This document shows, piece after piece, positions 26,965 through 35,099 of a DNA stretch of 64,000 nt. Origin of the DNA: Desulfocarbo indianensis (GTDB lineage Bacteria > Desulfobacterota > Desulfarculia > Desulfarculales > Desulfarculaceae); contig LBMP01000005.1 in NCBI GenBank assembly GCA_001184205.1, positions 186,001 to 250,000 of the forward strand, read 5' to 3'. The position numbers and the translations under genes are program-made. The notes beneath the pieces are model-generated. The model made no database searches. It had not been told where the DNA came from and saw only the letters and a program-made list of their open reading frames with translations. The stretch's first letter is position 1. Each line of letters opens with the position of its first letter.

Positions 26965-27629
26965 TGCTTCAAGTCCTCCCTCACCCGCTTGCGGGGGCCG
27001 CCGTCGCGGGAGGTGAGCCAATTCTTGACGGGCCACACCTCGGCCAGCTCTTGCAGCCTGCCCATCTTTTCCATCTTCTCCACGATCAGATGCCACACGC
27101 AGTCCACGTTGGGATCGATCTCGCACTTGGCGTTGGCCGAGCCGCCGCAGGGCCCGTTCATGAGGCTCTTGGAGCAGCGGGCGATGGGACACAGCCCGCC
27201 GAAATGGTGCACCAGGCAGTTGCCGCAGGATTGGCAGCGCTCGACCCACACCCCGTGTTCCAAGGCGCCGCCGATGAAGGTGGTGTTGATGCCGGGGTAA
27301 ACCCGAATTTCCGGGAAACGCTCGGAGACGAATTGGGGGCCCACGCCGCAGGCAATGGAAACCACGGCGTCGTAATCCTCGATATCGTCCGCCAGTTCCT
27401 CGATGTACTCCGGATCGCACTGGCGCTCCAGGGTGCGCTCCCCGATTTCGGTTTGCCAGCCTTGTTTTTTAACGGCTATGCGCAAGGCGGTGGCCAGGAT
27501 GCCCACCTCCTTTTCGCCGCCCACGTTACAGACCGTCACGCAGCCGCGGCAGCCCAATACCAGGACCTTGCCCTTGTCCCTTATCATCTCCAGAATCTCT
27601 TCCAGAGGCTTGCTGTCCCCTACGATCAT
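26961..27629 (-). CDS. metV: MetV, zinc/Fe-S partner of MetF
   Basis: 222 aa from ATG 27629, which has GAGGTG 7 bases upstream (a GTG three codons earlier is also open). N-terminal VLGCRGCVTVCNVGGEKEV and central ERCQSCGNCLVHHFGGLCPIARCSK give about ten conserved Cys, as in the MetV subunit of acetogen methylene-THF reductases. The motif MNGPCGGS is typical of the C-terminal MTHFR-associated domain. It is coupled to metF by ATGA overlap and follows mvhD by 41 bases. Expected to pass electrons between HdrA/MvhD and MetF. Confidence 0.9.
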   Translation of the reverse strand: MIVGDSKPLEEILEMIRDKGKVLVLGCRGCVTVCNVGGEKEVGILATALRIAVKKQGWQTEIGERTLERQCDPEYIEELADDIEDYDAVVSIACGVGPQFVSERFPEIRVYPGINTTFIGGALEHGVWVERCQSCGNCLVHHFGGLCPIARCSKSLMNGPCGGSANAKCEIDPNVDCVWHLIVEKMEKMGRLQELAEVWPVKNWLTSRDGGPRKRVREDLKQ

Positions 27630-27670
27630 AGGAATCACCTCGCTCGTGAAGCCGCGCTAAACAATTCGCA

Positions 27671-28096
27671 CTATGCCGCCTTGGCCTTGGGCACCGGGCT
27701 GGGCCCCAGCCCGCGAATGGTCTCGGTGAATTCGCGGGCCACCTGGGCGAAACGCGGCCCTTCGGCCGACGACATATTGAACATCTCGATGCGCTCTGGC
27801 TCTATGCCCAAGGCCTCCAGCACCTTTTTGACGTACTCCACCTTGCGCCTGGCCTTCAAGTTGCCGGTCAGGAAATGGCAGTCGCCTTCCATGCAGCCGG
27901 CCACGTAAACGCCGTCGGCTCCGTCCTCGAAGGACCGCAACAGGTGCAGGATGTCCACCCGACCGGAGCAGGGAAGCTGGATCACCCTAACGTTGGTGGG
28001 GTACTGGAGTCTCATCGAACCTGCCAGGTCCGCTGCCGAATAGGCTCAGTATTGGCAGCAGAAAGCTACGATGGTCGGTTCAAAGCTATTGTTCAC
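27671..28096 (-). CDS. mvhD: MvhD-type electron-transfer subunit, selenoprotein with in-frame UGA (Sec17)
   Basis: 141 aa when read from GTG 28096 (GGGAGG 7 bases upstream) through an in-frame TGA at 28048-28046. The start of the protein then reads NNSFEPTIVAFCCQY-U-AYSAADLAGS, followed at the ATG 28015 by MRLQYPTNVRVIQLPCSGRVD, GADGVYVAGCMEGDCHF and the rest of a normal MvhD. In the family the UGA position is the second Cys of a CCxxC motif. Stopping at the UGA, or starting at 28015, removes the conserved N-terminal cluster site. A 7-bp stem with loop GGC at 28016-28032, 13-14 bases after the UGA, is a candidate bacterial SECIS. MvhD normally carries a [2Fe-2S] cluster linking HdrA to its electron donor. 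Known VhuD selenoproteins support the reading. Confidence 0.88.
28016..28032 (-). promoter_or_regulatory. Candidate SECIS hairpin in mvhD mRNA
   Basis: On the minus strand CGGACCU-GGC-AGGUUCG forms a 7-bp stem (one G-U pair) with a G-containing apical loop. It begins 13 bases after the UGA at 28048-28046, matching the geometry of bacterial SelB-binding elements. Folding energy was not computed. Confidence 0.6.
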
Positions 28097-28172
28097 CTTT
28101 CACCCTCCCTCGCTCGCGCTCCCCCTCATGGGGGCGTTCGGTTTCCGTGGTCGCCTCACCAACTATGCTTGC

Positions 28173-28195
28173 CCGGGGCCCCGGCGGGGCCCCGG
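28173..28195 (-). other. GC-only hairpin between hdrA and mvhD
   Basis: Perfect 10-bp stem CCGGGGCCCC/GGGGCCCCGG with loop GGC, five bases after the hdrA stop. No T tract follows on either strand, so it is not a classical terminator. It could stabilise the 3' end of hdrA mRNA or set the hdrA:mvhD expression ratio. Confidence 0.6.
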
Positions 28196-28200
28196 AGGGC

Positions 28201-31200
28201 TCACTTGGCAAACGCCGCCAATTCCTTGGCCAGGATTTGGGCGTCGGTGAAATGCTGCAGGGTGATGGCCTTGCCCGGACATTCGGCCGCGCAGGCCCCG
28301 CAGCCGTAGCAGGAGGCCACCTCGATGTAGGCGGCGCCGTCCTTGATGCGCGGCACGTTGTAGGGGCAGGTGCGCACGCAGGTGAGACAGACCGAGCACT
28401 TGGACGGGTCCACCACCGCCACCACCCCGCCCACGCGGATCTTTTCCTTGGCCAGCACGGTGAGCGCGCGGCCCACCGCCGCGTCGGCCTGGGCGATGGC
28501 CTCGTCCATGGGCTTGGGGAAGTGGGCCAGGCCGGCCAGGTAGAGACCCTCGCTGGCGAAGTCCACCGGCCGGAGCTTCATGTGGGCTTCCAGGAAGAAG
28601 CCCTCGGCGTTGAGCGGCGTCTTGAAAAGCTCGGCCAGCTCGGTCACCTGGTTGGGCGCGATGGCCGCGGCCAGCACCAGGCGGTCCACCTCGAAGCTCA
28701 CCGGACGGCCCAGCACATGGTCATGGGCGGTGACCAGGACCTTGTCGCCGCTGGCTTCCACCCGGGGCTTGTTGTCCAGGGTGTAGCGGAAGAAGAGCAC
28801 GCCCGCTTCGCGGGCCTTCTTGTACAGGTCCTCGCGCACGCCATAGGTGCGGATGTCGCGGTAGATGATGTAGACGTTGGCGTCGGGATTCTTTTCCTTT
28901 ACCTTGATGGCGCTTTCCACGCTGTGGGCGCAGCACAGCCGCGAACAGTAGGGCCGCTCCGGCTCCCGCGAGCCCACGCACTGGATGAAGGCCACCGCGC
29001 CCAGCTGCTTGGGCAGGTCGGCGTCGGCCTTCAACTGGCCGTCGAAGCCCAGGGCGGTGGTCACCGCCTGATGCTCGTTGTAGAGGTATTCGCCGGGCTG
29101 GGTCTCGTGGCCGCCGGTGGCCATCACCACCACGCCGAACTCGATGTTGGTGTCCTTGCCGGCATGGCTGGTGATGGTGCCGGTGAAGTTGCCCACGAAG
29201 CCCTTGGCCGCGCTGAGTTCGCTTTCCAGGTGCAGGGTGATGCCCCGGTGCTTCTCCGCCTTTTTGGTGAGCTGCTCCAGATAGGGCGACACCGCCTCGC
29301 CCTTCCAGGTGTTGAGCAGGTAATGGGCGTTGCCGCCCAGCCGGCCGGACTTTTCCACCAGGTGCACGGGATAGCCCGAATCGGCCAGGCGCAGGGCCGC
29401 ATTCATGCCGGCCACGCCGCCGCCCACCACCAGGGCGCTCTTGGTCAGCTCCAGATCCACCTGGTGCAGGGGCTCGATGAGGGCGGCCTTGGCCACGGCC
29501 ATGCGGACCAGGTCCTTGGCCTTGGCGGTGGCCTTTTCCGGCTCCTTCTGGTGCACCCAGGAATCCTGGTCGCGGATGTTGGCCATCTCGAAGAGGTATT
29601 TGTTGAGGCCGGCCTCGCGGATGGTCTCCTGGAACAGAGGCTCGTGGGTGCGCGGGCTGCAGGAGGCCACGATCACCCGGTTCAGGTCGTTCTCCTCGAT
29701 CTTTTCCTTGATCTTGTTCTGGGTGTCCTGGGAGCAGGTGAACAGGTTGTCGTCCACAAAGGCCACATAAGGCAGAGTGGCGGCGTATTCGCGCACCGCC
29801 GGCACGTCCACCACCCCGCCGATGTTGATGCCGCAGTTGCACACGAACACGCCGATGCGCGGGGTTTTGCCGCTCACGTCCTTTTCCACCGGATACTGCA
29901 CGGCCTTGGTCAGGGTGCCGCGGCTCTCGGCCAAATCCACGCTGGAGGCGCAGGCCGCGGCCGAGGCCTCCATAACCGCCTGGGGGATGTCCTTGGGCCC
30001 GGCGAAACAGCCGCAGGCGAACACGCCCGGCTTGGAGGTGCCCACCGGCGCGAAGGAGCTGGTCTCCGAGAAATTATAGCCGGTCAGCTCCACGCCCAGC
30101 CGCTTGGCCAGTTGCACGGCGTCCTTGCCGGTCTGCAGGCCCACCGAGAGCACCACCAGGTCGAAATCCTCGGAAAGCGGCTCGCCGCTCTCGGAAGCGT
30201 AGTTGATGCGCAGGTTGCCGCCCTCCACCGGGTCGATGGTGTGCACCCGGCTGCGGATGAAACGCACGCCGTGCTCGTTGCGGGCGCGGTCGTAGTATTT
30301 CTCGAAATCCTTGCCGTAGGTCCGCATGTCCATGAAGAAGATGGCGGTGTCCAGGGGCTCGTGGGAATGCTCCTTGGCGATGACCGCCTCCTTGATGGCG
30401 TACATGCAGCACACCGCCGAACAGTAACCGTTGTCGCAACGGTTGATGTCGCGGGAGCCCACGCATTGCAGCCAGGCCACCTTCTTGGGTTCGGCGCCGT
30501 CGCCGGGCCGCTGCAGATGGCCCTGATAGGGCCCGGAGGCGGAAAGCACCCGCTCGAACTCCATGGCGGTGAGCACGTTGGGATGCTGGGCATAGGCATA
30601 GGTGTCGTATTTGGAGGGGTCGAAGGCGTCGAAGCCCGGCGCCATGATGACGCTGCCCACCTTGAGGTCAAGGTCCATGGGCTTCTGGTCGTGGGCCGGG
30701 GCGTGGGCCTTGCACACCGCCACGCACTGGTAACACTCGCAGCACACCCCGCAGTTGAGGCAGCGCTCGCCCTCGGCGGCGGCCTGCTCCGGGGTGAGCC
30801 CCAGCTCGAATTCATTGAAATCCTTTTTGCGCTGGGAGGCCGAGCGCAGCTCCATGTGGGCCCTGGCCTTCTTGGCGACGTTCAAGGGAATGGGGTTCCA
30901 GTTCCCCTCCGCCGGCATCTTCAATTTTTCGCGGCCCGCCGCCAGGTCCTCGCCCTTGAACAGGCGCTCCATGCTGATGGCGGCCTCGCGCCCGGCGGCC
31001 ACCGCGCCGATGGCGATCCAGGGCCCGGTCACCGCGTCGCCGCCGGCGAACACGCCCTTCAGGCTGGTGGCCATGGTCACGGGGTCGGCCTGGATGAGCC
31101 CGCGGGGAGTCGTCTCCAGGCCCGATCCCTCCAGGAAGCCCAGTTCGGTGCGCTGGCCGATGGCGGTGATGATGAGATCGGCGGATAAATCCACCAGGGA

Positions 31201-32628
31201 ACAGGTCTCGTCGAACTCGGGCGCGAAGCGGCCCTCGCCGTTGAACACGCTGGTGCATTCCTTCAAGGCAAGCCCGGTGGCCCGGCCGCCCTGGGCCAGC
31301 ACCTGGCCCACGCCCTTGCGGTGCACAAAGGCCACGCCCTCGTCCAGGGCCTCCTGGATCTCCCAGGGGCTGGCCGGCTGCTCCTCGGCCGATTCCAGCA
31401 TGACCATGGTGACCTTTTCGGCGCCCTTGCGCAGCGCGGTGCGCGCCGCGTCGATGGCCACGTTGCCGCCGCCCACCACCACCACGTTCCGGCCCTGGGG
31501 CAGGTCCTCACCCAGGCTGGCCTTCTTGAGGTATTCCAGGGCGGGGATGATGTTGGCGGCGTCCTCGCCGGGCACGTTGAGCTTGAAGCTCTGGGGCGCG
31601 CCCACGCCCAGATACACCGCGTCGTAGTCCTTTTGCAACTGCTGGAAGGGCAGGTCCTTGCCGATGGGGGTGTTCAGCTTGATCTCCACCCCCATGGTCT
31701 TCAAGAGGTCGATTTCCTTTTGCAGGCCCGCCCTGGGCAGCCGGTATTCCGGCACTCCAACTGCCAAGGCGCCGCCCGCAACGGGCAGCGCCTCGAAAAT
31801 CACGCTCTTTATTCCGCGCCGAGCCAAATGGTAGGCGCAGGATAAGCCGCCTGGCCCGGAGCCTATGATGGCCACCTTTTCGGAACGTGGCTCCACCTCC
31901 GGCTGAACCACGTTTTCTATGCCGGCCTGGTCGGCCACGAAGCGTTTGATATCGCGGATGGCCACCGCCTCGTCCACCTCCAGGCGGCGACACTCGCTTT
32001 CGCAGGGATGGGGACAGATGCGGCCGATGGTGCCGGGCAGACAGAGGTCCTCCATGACGATGGAAAGCGATTCCAGATTCTTGCCCACCTTGGCCATCTG
32101 CACGTAGCCCTGCACGTTGAGATTGGCCGGGCAGGTGATCTTGCAGGGCGCGCGGTCCAGCTTGGTTATGGCGTAGGCGTTGGGATAGGCCTGGGCGTAG
32201 CGCTTGAAGGTGGCCTTGCAGGTGTTGAGGCCCTGGTTGAACTCGCTGGGCACCTCCACCGGGCAGGCGTCGATACAGTCGCCGCAGGCGGTGCAGGCCT
32301 CCATGTCGATGTAGCGCGGTTTCTGGTGCACCTTCACCGAGAAGTTGCCCGGCTCGCCCTCGATGCCCTGCACCTCCGCGTTGGTGATGATCTCGATGTT
32401 GAGGTGGCGCCCGCACTCCACCAACTTGGGGGAGATGATGCACATGGCGCAATCGTTGGTGGGAAAGGTTTTATCGAGCTGGGCCATGCGCCCGCCGATG
32501 GCGGAAGTCTTTTCCACAAGGTAGACGTAATAGCCCGCGTTCGCCAGATCCAAGGAAGCCTGCACGCCGGCGATGCCAGCGCCTACCACCATTACCGCTC
32601 CGACCTTGCCGCTCTTTGCTTCTGCCAT
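28201..32628 (-). CDS. hdrA: Giant HdrA: HdrA-GltD-HdrA fusion flavoprotein
   Basis: 1475 aa from ATG 32628 (AAGGTGAGG upstream). Order: first HdrA FAD domain (GAGIAG, residues 16-21) with a ferredoxin site (CTACGDCIDACP, 112-123); GltD/NfnB-like NAD(P)H-FAD module, about 155-585 (CPANLNVQGYV, GSGPGG 256-261, GGGNVA 386-391); Cys cluster CLNCGVCCECYQC (623-635); the remainder of the first HdrA (QCVGSRD 721-727, YCSAVCC 735-741); a second complete HdrA from about 925 (VCNCGINIGG, GGGVAGMNA 1069-1077, QCVGSRE 1216-1222, YCSRLCC); and two C-terminal [4Fe-4S] sites (1411-1421, 1440-1450). Expected to be the flavin electron-splitting or branching hub with MvhD and MetVF. No hdrB or hdrC is adjacent. 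Confidence 0.9.
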   Translation of the reverse strand: MAEAKSGKVGAVMVVGAGIAGVQASLDLANAGYYVYLVEKTSAIGGRMAQLDKTFPTNDCAMCIISPKLVECGRHLNIEIITNAEVQGIEGEPGNFSVKVHQKPRYIDMEACTACGDCIDACPVEVPSEFNQGLNTCKATFKRYAQAYPNAYAITKLDRAPCKITCPANLNVQGYVQMAKVGKNLESLSIVMEDLCLPGTIGRICPHPCESECRRLEVDEAVAIRDIKRFVADQAGIENVVQPEVEPRSEKVAIIGSGPGGLSCAYHLARRGIKSVIFEALPVAGGALAVGVPEYRLPRAGLQKEIDLLKTMGVEIKLNTPIGKDLPFQQLQKDYDAVYLGVGAPQSFKLNVPGEDAANIIPALEYLKKASLGEDLPQGRNVVVVGGGNVAIDAARTALRKGAEKVTMVMLESAEEQPASPWEIQEALDEGVAFVHRKGVGQVLAQGGRATGLALKECTSVFNGEGRFAPEFDETCSLVDLSADLIITAIGQRTELGFLEGSGLETTPRGLIQADPVTMATSLKGVFAGGDAVTGPWIAIGAVAAGREAAISMERLFKGEDLAAGREKLKMPAEGNWNPIPLNVAKKARAHMELRSASQRKKDFNEFELGLTPEQAAAEGERCLNCGVCCECYQCVAVCKAHAPAHDQKPMDLDLKVGSVIMAPGFDAFDPSKYDTYAYAQHPNVLTAMEFERVLSASGPYQGHLQRPGDGAEPKKVAWLQCVGSRDINRCDNGYCSAVCCMYAIKEAVIAKEHSHEPLDTAIFFMDMRTYGKDFEKYYDRARNEHGVRFIRSRVHTIDPVEGGNLRINYASESGEPLSEDFDLVVLSVGLQTGKDAVQLAKRLGVELTGYNFSETSSFAPVGTSKPGVFACGCFAGPKDIPQAVMEASAAACASSVDLAESRGTLTKAVQYPVEKDVSGKTPRIGVFVCNCGINIGGVVDVPAVREYAATLPYVAFVDDNLFTCSQDTQNKIKEKIEENDLNRVIVASCSPRTHEPLFQETIREAGLNKYLFEMANIRDQDSWVHQKEPEKATAKAKDLVRMAVAKAALIEPLHQVDLELTKSALVVGGGVAGMNAALRLADSGYPVHLVEKSGRLGGNAHYLLNTWKGEAVSPYLEQLTKKAEKHRGITLHLESELSAAKGFVGNFTGTITSHAGKDTNIEFGVVVMATGGHETQPGEYLYNEHQAVTTALGFDGQLKADADLPKQLGAVAFIQCVGSREPERPYCSRLCCAHSVESAIKVKEKNPDANVYIIYRDIRTYGVREDLYKKAREAGVLFFRYTLDNKPRVEASGDKVLVTAHDHVLGRPVSFEVDRLVLAAAIAPNQVTELAELFKTPLNAEGFFLEAHMKLRPVDFASEGLYLAGLAHFPKPMDEAIAQADAAVGRALTVLAKEKIRVGGVVAVVDPSKCSVCLTCVRTCPYNVPRIKDGAAYIEVASCYGCGACAAECPGKAITLQHFTDAQILAKELAAFAK

Positions 32629-32792
32629 TTGCCTCACCTTCGCAGGATTAGCGAGGCCAGGACGGCCTCTCAAATGAACAGTTCGCTCCGCGCAACTATG
32701 CCGCGGCGCCCAGCGCCAAATGTACCGGAATTCCTACTGTACCGCTATTGAATAAGATCATTATCTCCCCGGTTCTAATAGGCACCATATAC

Positions 32793-32824
32793 AAAAAAAC
32801 TCGGGGGGGTCAAGCCCCCCCGAG
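32793..32824 (-). terminator. Rho-independent terminator after fhs
   Basis: Perfect 10-bp stem CTCGGGGGGG (32800-32809) / CCCCCCCGAG (32815-32824) with 5-base loop; on the minus strand it is followed by seven T. It lies 31 bases after the fhs stop and separates fhs from hdrA, so the hdrA operon probably has its own promoter in 32629-32790. Confidence 0.93.
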
Positions 32825-32854
32825 TAGGGATTACTTGTTCGCTTGTGCGTTTTT

Positions 32855-34633
32855 TTAGAAGATGCCCTTGATCTTGCCGCTCTTGGTGTCCACGTCCACG
32901 CGCCGGTAGGCGGGGTTGGAGCCGCTGCCGGGCATCAGGCTGATGGTGCCGGCCACCGGTACCACGAAGCCCGCGCCGCCGTAGGTCAGCACGTCGCGCA
33001 CGTAAAGCTTCCAGCCCTTGGGCACGCCCTTCATGTTGGGGTTGTCCGACAGGGACAGGTGGGTCTTCACCATGCAGGTGCCCAGCTGGCTCAGCTCGGG
33101 GTCCTTTTCGATGCGGGCGGCCTTGGCGGCGGCCTCGGCGGAGTATTCCACGCCGTCGGCGCCGTAGACTTCCTTGGCGATCTTATCAATGCGCTGGCGC
33201 AGAGGCATCTTCAGCTCGTAGAGCAGCTTGAAGTTGTTCTTCTCCTCGCAAGCCTCCTTGACCGCCTCGGCGAACTCGATGGCGCCTTCGCCGCCCAGCT
33301 CCCAATGGCGGCTCACCGCCACGCGGGCGCCGGCCTTTTCAGCCAGCTTGCGCACCGCGTTGATCTCGTTCTTGGTGTCGGTGTAGAAGGCGTTGACGCA
33401 CACCACCGGGTTGATGCCGGCTTTCTTCACGGTCTCGATGTGATGTACCAGGTTCTTGCAGCCGTCTTCCACCCAGCCCACGTTCTCCTTGCCGTACTCG
33501 GGCGGCATGGGCTTGCCGGGCACCGGGATGGGCGCGCCGCCGTGGCACTTGAGGGCGCGGATGGTGGCCACCACCACGGCGCAATGGGGCTTCAGGCCGC
33601 TGAAGCGGCACTTCAGGTTCCAGAATTTCTCGAAGCCGATGTCCGCGCCGAAGCCGGATTCGGTCACGTGGTAGTCGGAGAGCTTCAAAGCCACGCGGTC
33701 GGCCAGGATGGAGCTCTGGCCGATGGCGATGTTGGCGAAAGGACCGGCGTGCACGAACACCGGCTGGCCTTCCAGGGTCTGCAGCAGGTTGGGGTTGAGA
33801 GCCTCGGCCATCCAGGCGGTCATGGCGCCGGCCACCTCGAGATCCTCGGTGGTCACGGGGGTGCCCTTCTTATCGTAGGCCACCACGATCTTGCCCATGC
33901 GCTCCCGCATGTCGGCCAGGTCCTTGGCCACGGCCAGGATGGCCATGACCTCGGAGCTCACCGCGATGCCGAACTTGGAGTGCATCATGTAGCCGTTGGT
34001 CTTGTTGCCCATGTCCAGGCCCACGATGATGTGGCGCAGGGCCTGGGCGCAGAAGTCGATGATCCAGCCCATCTCGATGTTGGTGGGGTCGATGTCCAGG
34101 CGGCGCATCTTGGAGAGCCGCTTGAGCTGCTCGTCATTGTAGTTGCGCTCGTGCTGCAGGCGGCTGGTCAGGGCCACCATGGCCAGGTTGTGGGCGTTCA
34201 TGATGGCGTTGATGTCGCCGGTGAGGCCCAGGCTGAAGGGGGTCAAGGGGATGCACTGGGCCAAGCCGCCGCCGGCCGCCGAGCCCTTGATGTTCATGGT
34301 GGGGCCGCCAGAGGGCTGCCGGATGGCCGCGGTGACGTTCATGCCCAGCTTGCCCATGCCCTCGACCAGGCCCATGGTGCTGGTGGACTTGCCCTCGCCC
34401 AGGGGCGTGGGGGTGATGGCGGTCACGTCGATGTACTTGCCATCCTTCTTGTTCTCCAGCCGAGCCAAGACCTTCTTGAAGTCCACCTTGGCCACGTAAT
34501 GGCCGTGGGGCAGAAGCTCCTCGTCGGTGAGGCCGAGTTGCTCGGCGATCTCCTTGATGGGCTTCATGTACTTCTCGGCCGCTTGGGCGATTTTCCAATC
34601 TGGGTTTTTAGTCGGGTCCGGCAGCTTGGGCAT
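32855..34633 (-). CDS. fhs: Formate-tetrahydrofolate ligase
   Basis: 592 aa enzyme making 10-formyl-THF from formate, THF and ATP, a key step of the Wood-Ljungdahl methyl branch. P-loop [46 protein letters not shown], and the C-terminal [16 protein letters not shown] are diagnostic. TTAAGGAGG lies before the ATG. It is slightly longer than the usual 555-560 aa through an N-terminal extension. It is upstream of and codirectional with the hdrA-mvhD-metV-metF operon but separated by a terminator; nfnAB is divergent. folD/fchA are not in view. Confidence 0.97.
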   Translation of the reverse strand: MPKLPDPTKNPDWKIAQAAEKYMKPIKEIAEQLGLTDEELLPHGHYVAKVDFKKVLARLENKKDGKYIDVTAITPTPLGEGKSTSTMGLVEGMGKLGMNVTAAIRQPSGGPTMNIKGSAAGGGLAQCIPLTPFSLGLTGDINAIMNAHNLAMVALTSRLQHERNYNDEQLKRLSKMRRLDIDPTNIEMGWIIDFCAQALRHIIVGLDMGNKTNGYMMHSKFGIAVSSEVMAILAVAKDLADMRERMGKIVVAYDKKGTPVTTEDLEVAGAMTAWMAEALNPNLLQTLEGQPVFVHAGPFANIAIGQSSILADRVALKLSDYHVTESGFGADIGFEKFWNLKCRFSGLKPHCAVVVATIRALKCHGGAPIPVPGKPMPPEYGKENVGWVEDGCKNLVHHIETVKKAGINPVVCVNAFYTDTKNEINAVRKLAEKAGARVAVSRHWELGGEGAIEFAEAVKEACEEKNNFKLLYELKMPLRQRIDKIAKEVYGADGVEYSAEAAAKAARIEKDPELSQLGTCMVKTHLSLSDNPNMKGVPKGWKLYVRDVLTYGGAGFVVPVAGTISLMPGSGSNPAYRRVDVDTKSGKIKGIF

Positions 34634-35099
34634 TATTTTCCTCCTTAAGAGCGAGACTGTAACGGTTCCGTCGGGGTGTCCGCTCCTTTTCCGGCCGGTC
34701 CCCGTCGGGGCTTGAACCTATAGGCACCCGCCACCCCGCCCGCGCTAGGGGGGGACAAGTCGCGGCGCCCTTGCTTTAAATTGCACAAACTAACCGTTGG
34801 GGAGAATTGCACGCTTTTTAACCCGTAGTCAAGAGAATTCAGGCACAAAGCCCATACTTTGGCCCCTGGGCCGCCAGGGACCCCCGCGGGCGGCCCGCGG
34901 AGGGTATTTAAGCGGCCTTTGAGGGCCGTTTTGCCTTTGACAGTGCTACCAAGCGGTGGTATGTGGAGGCGGATAGATAAAAAGGCTGGAAAATAGTTTA
35001 CATTCCCAAAGGCGTACAGCACCGAGCGGCGGCCCCTGTATCGTCCAGGCGGCCGTTTTTGGTCGGTAACCATATGCCATAGAGATCTACGGAGGCGCT
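34634..35099. other. 466-base divergent region between fhs and nfnA
   Basis: No gene is supported. It carries the nfnA promoter (34937-34965), two direct copies of AATTGCAC (34779-34786 and 34805-34812), and three hairpins in a row: CCCTGG/CCAGGG (34864-34879), CCGCGGG/CCCGCGG (34884-34900) and CGGCC/GGCCG followed by TTTT (34913-34932). The hairpins lie upstream of the predicted nfnA start site. Regulatory proteins acting here cannot be named. Confidence 0.55.
34937..34965 (+). promoter_or_regulatory. Sigma-70-type promoter for nfnAB
   Basis: TTGACA at 34937-34942, 17-base spacer, TATGTG at 34960-34965. Transcription would begin near 34972, giving a leader of about 130 bases before nfnA. 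Confidence 0.6.

Noticed and set aside
26038-27420. 460-aa metF
   Set aside because: The first 152 codons run through metV in another frame; MetF begins at ATG 26964 with ATGA overlap.
27671-28015. mvhD as a 114-aa protein starting at ATG 28015
   Set aside because: It lacks the conserved N-terminal cluster motif and has no ribosome site; readthrough of the UGA from GTG 28096 restores both.
28147-31188. 1013-aa open frame on the plus strand antisense to hdrA
   Set aside because: Composition is repetitive His/Gly/Ala, typical of the antisense of a GC-rich gene. The minus strand gives a coherent HdrA fusion with Fe-S and FAD motifs.
34645-35073. 142-aa minus-strand frame in the fhs/nfnA gap
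   Set aside because: No family, no ribosome site and overlaps the nfnA promoter and hairpins.
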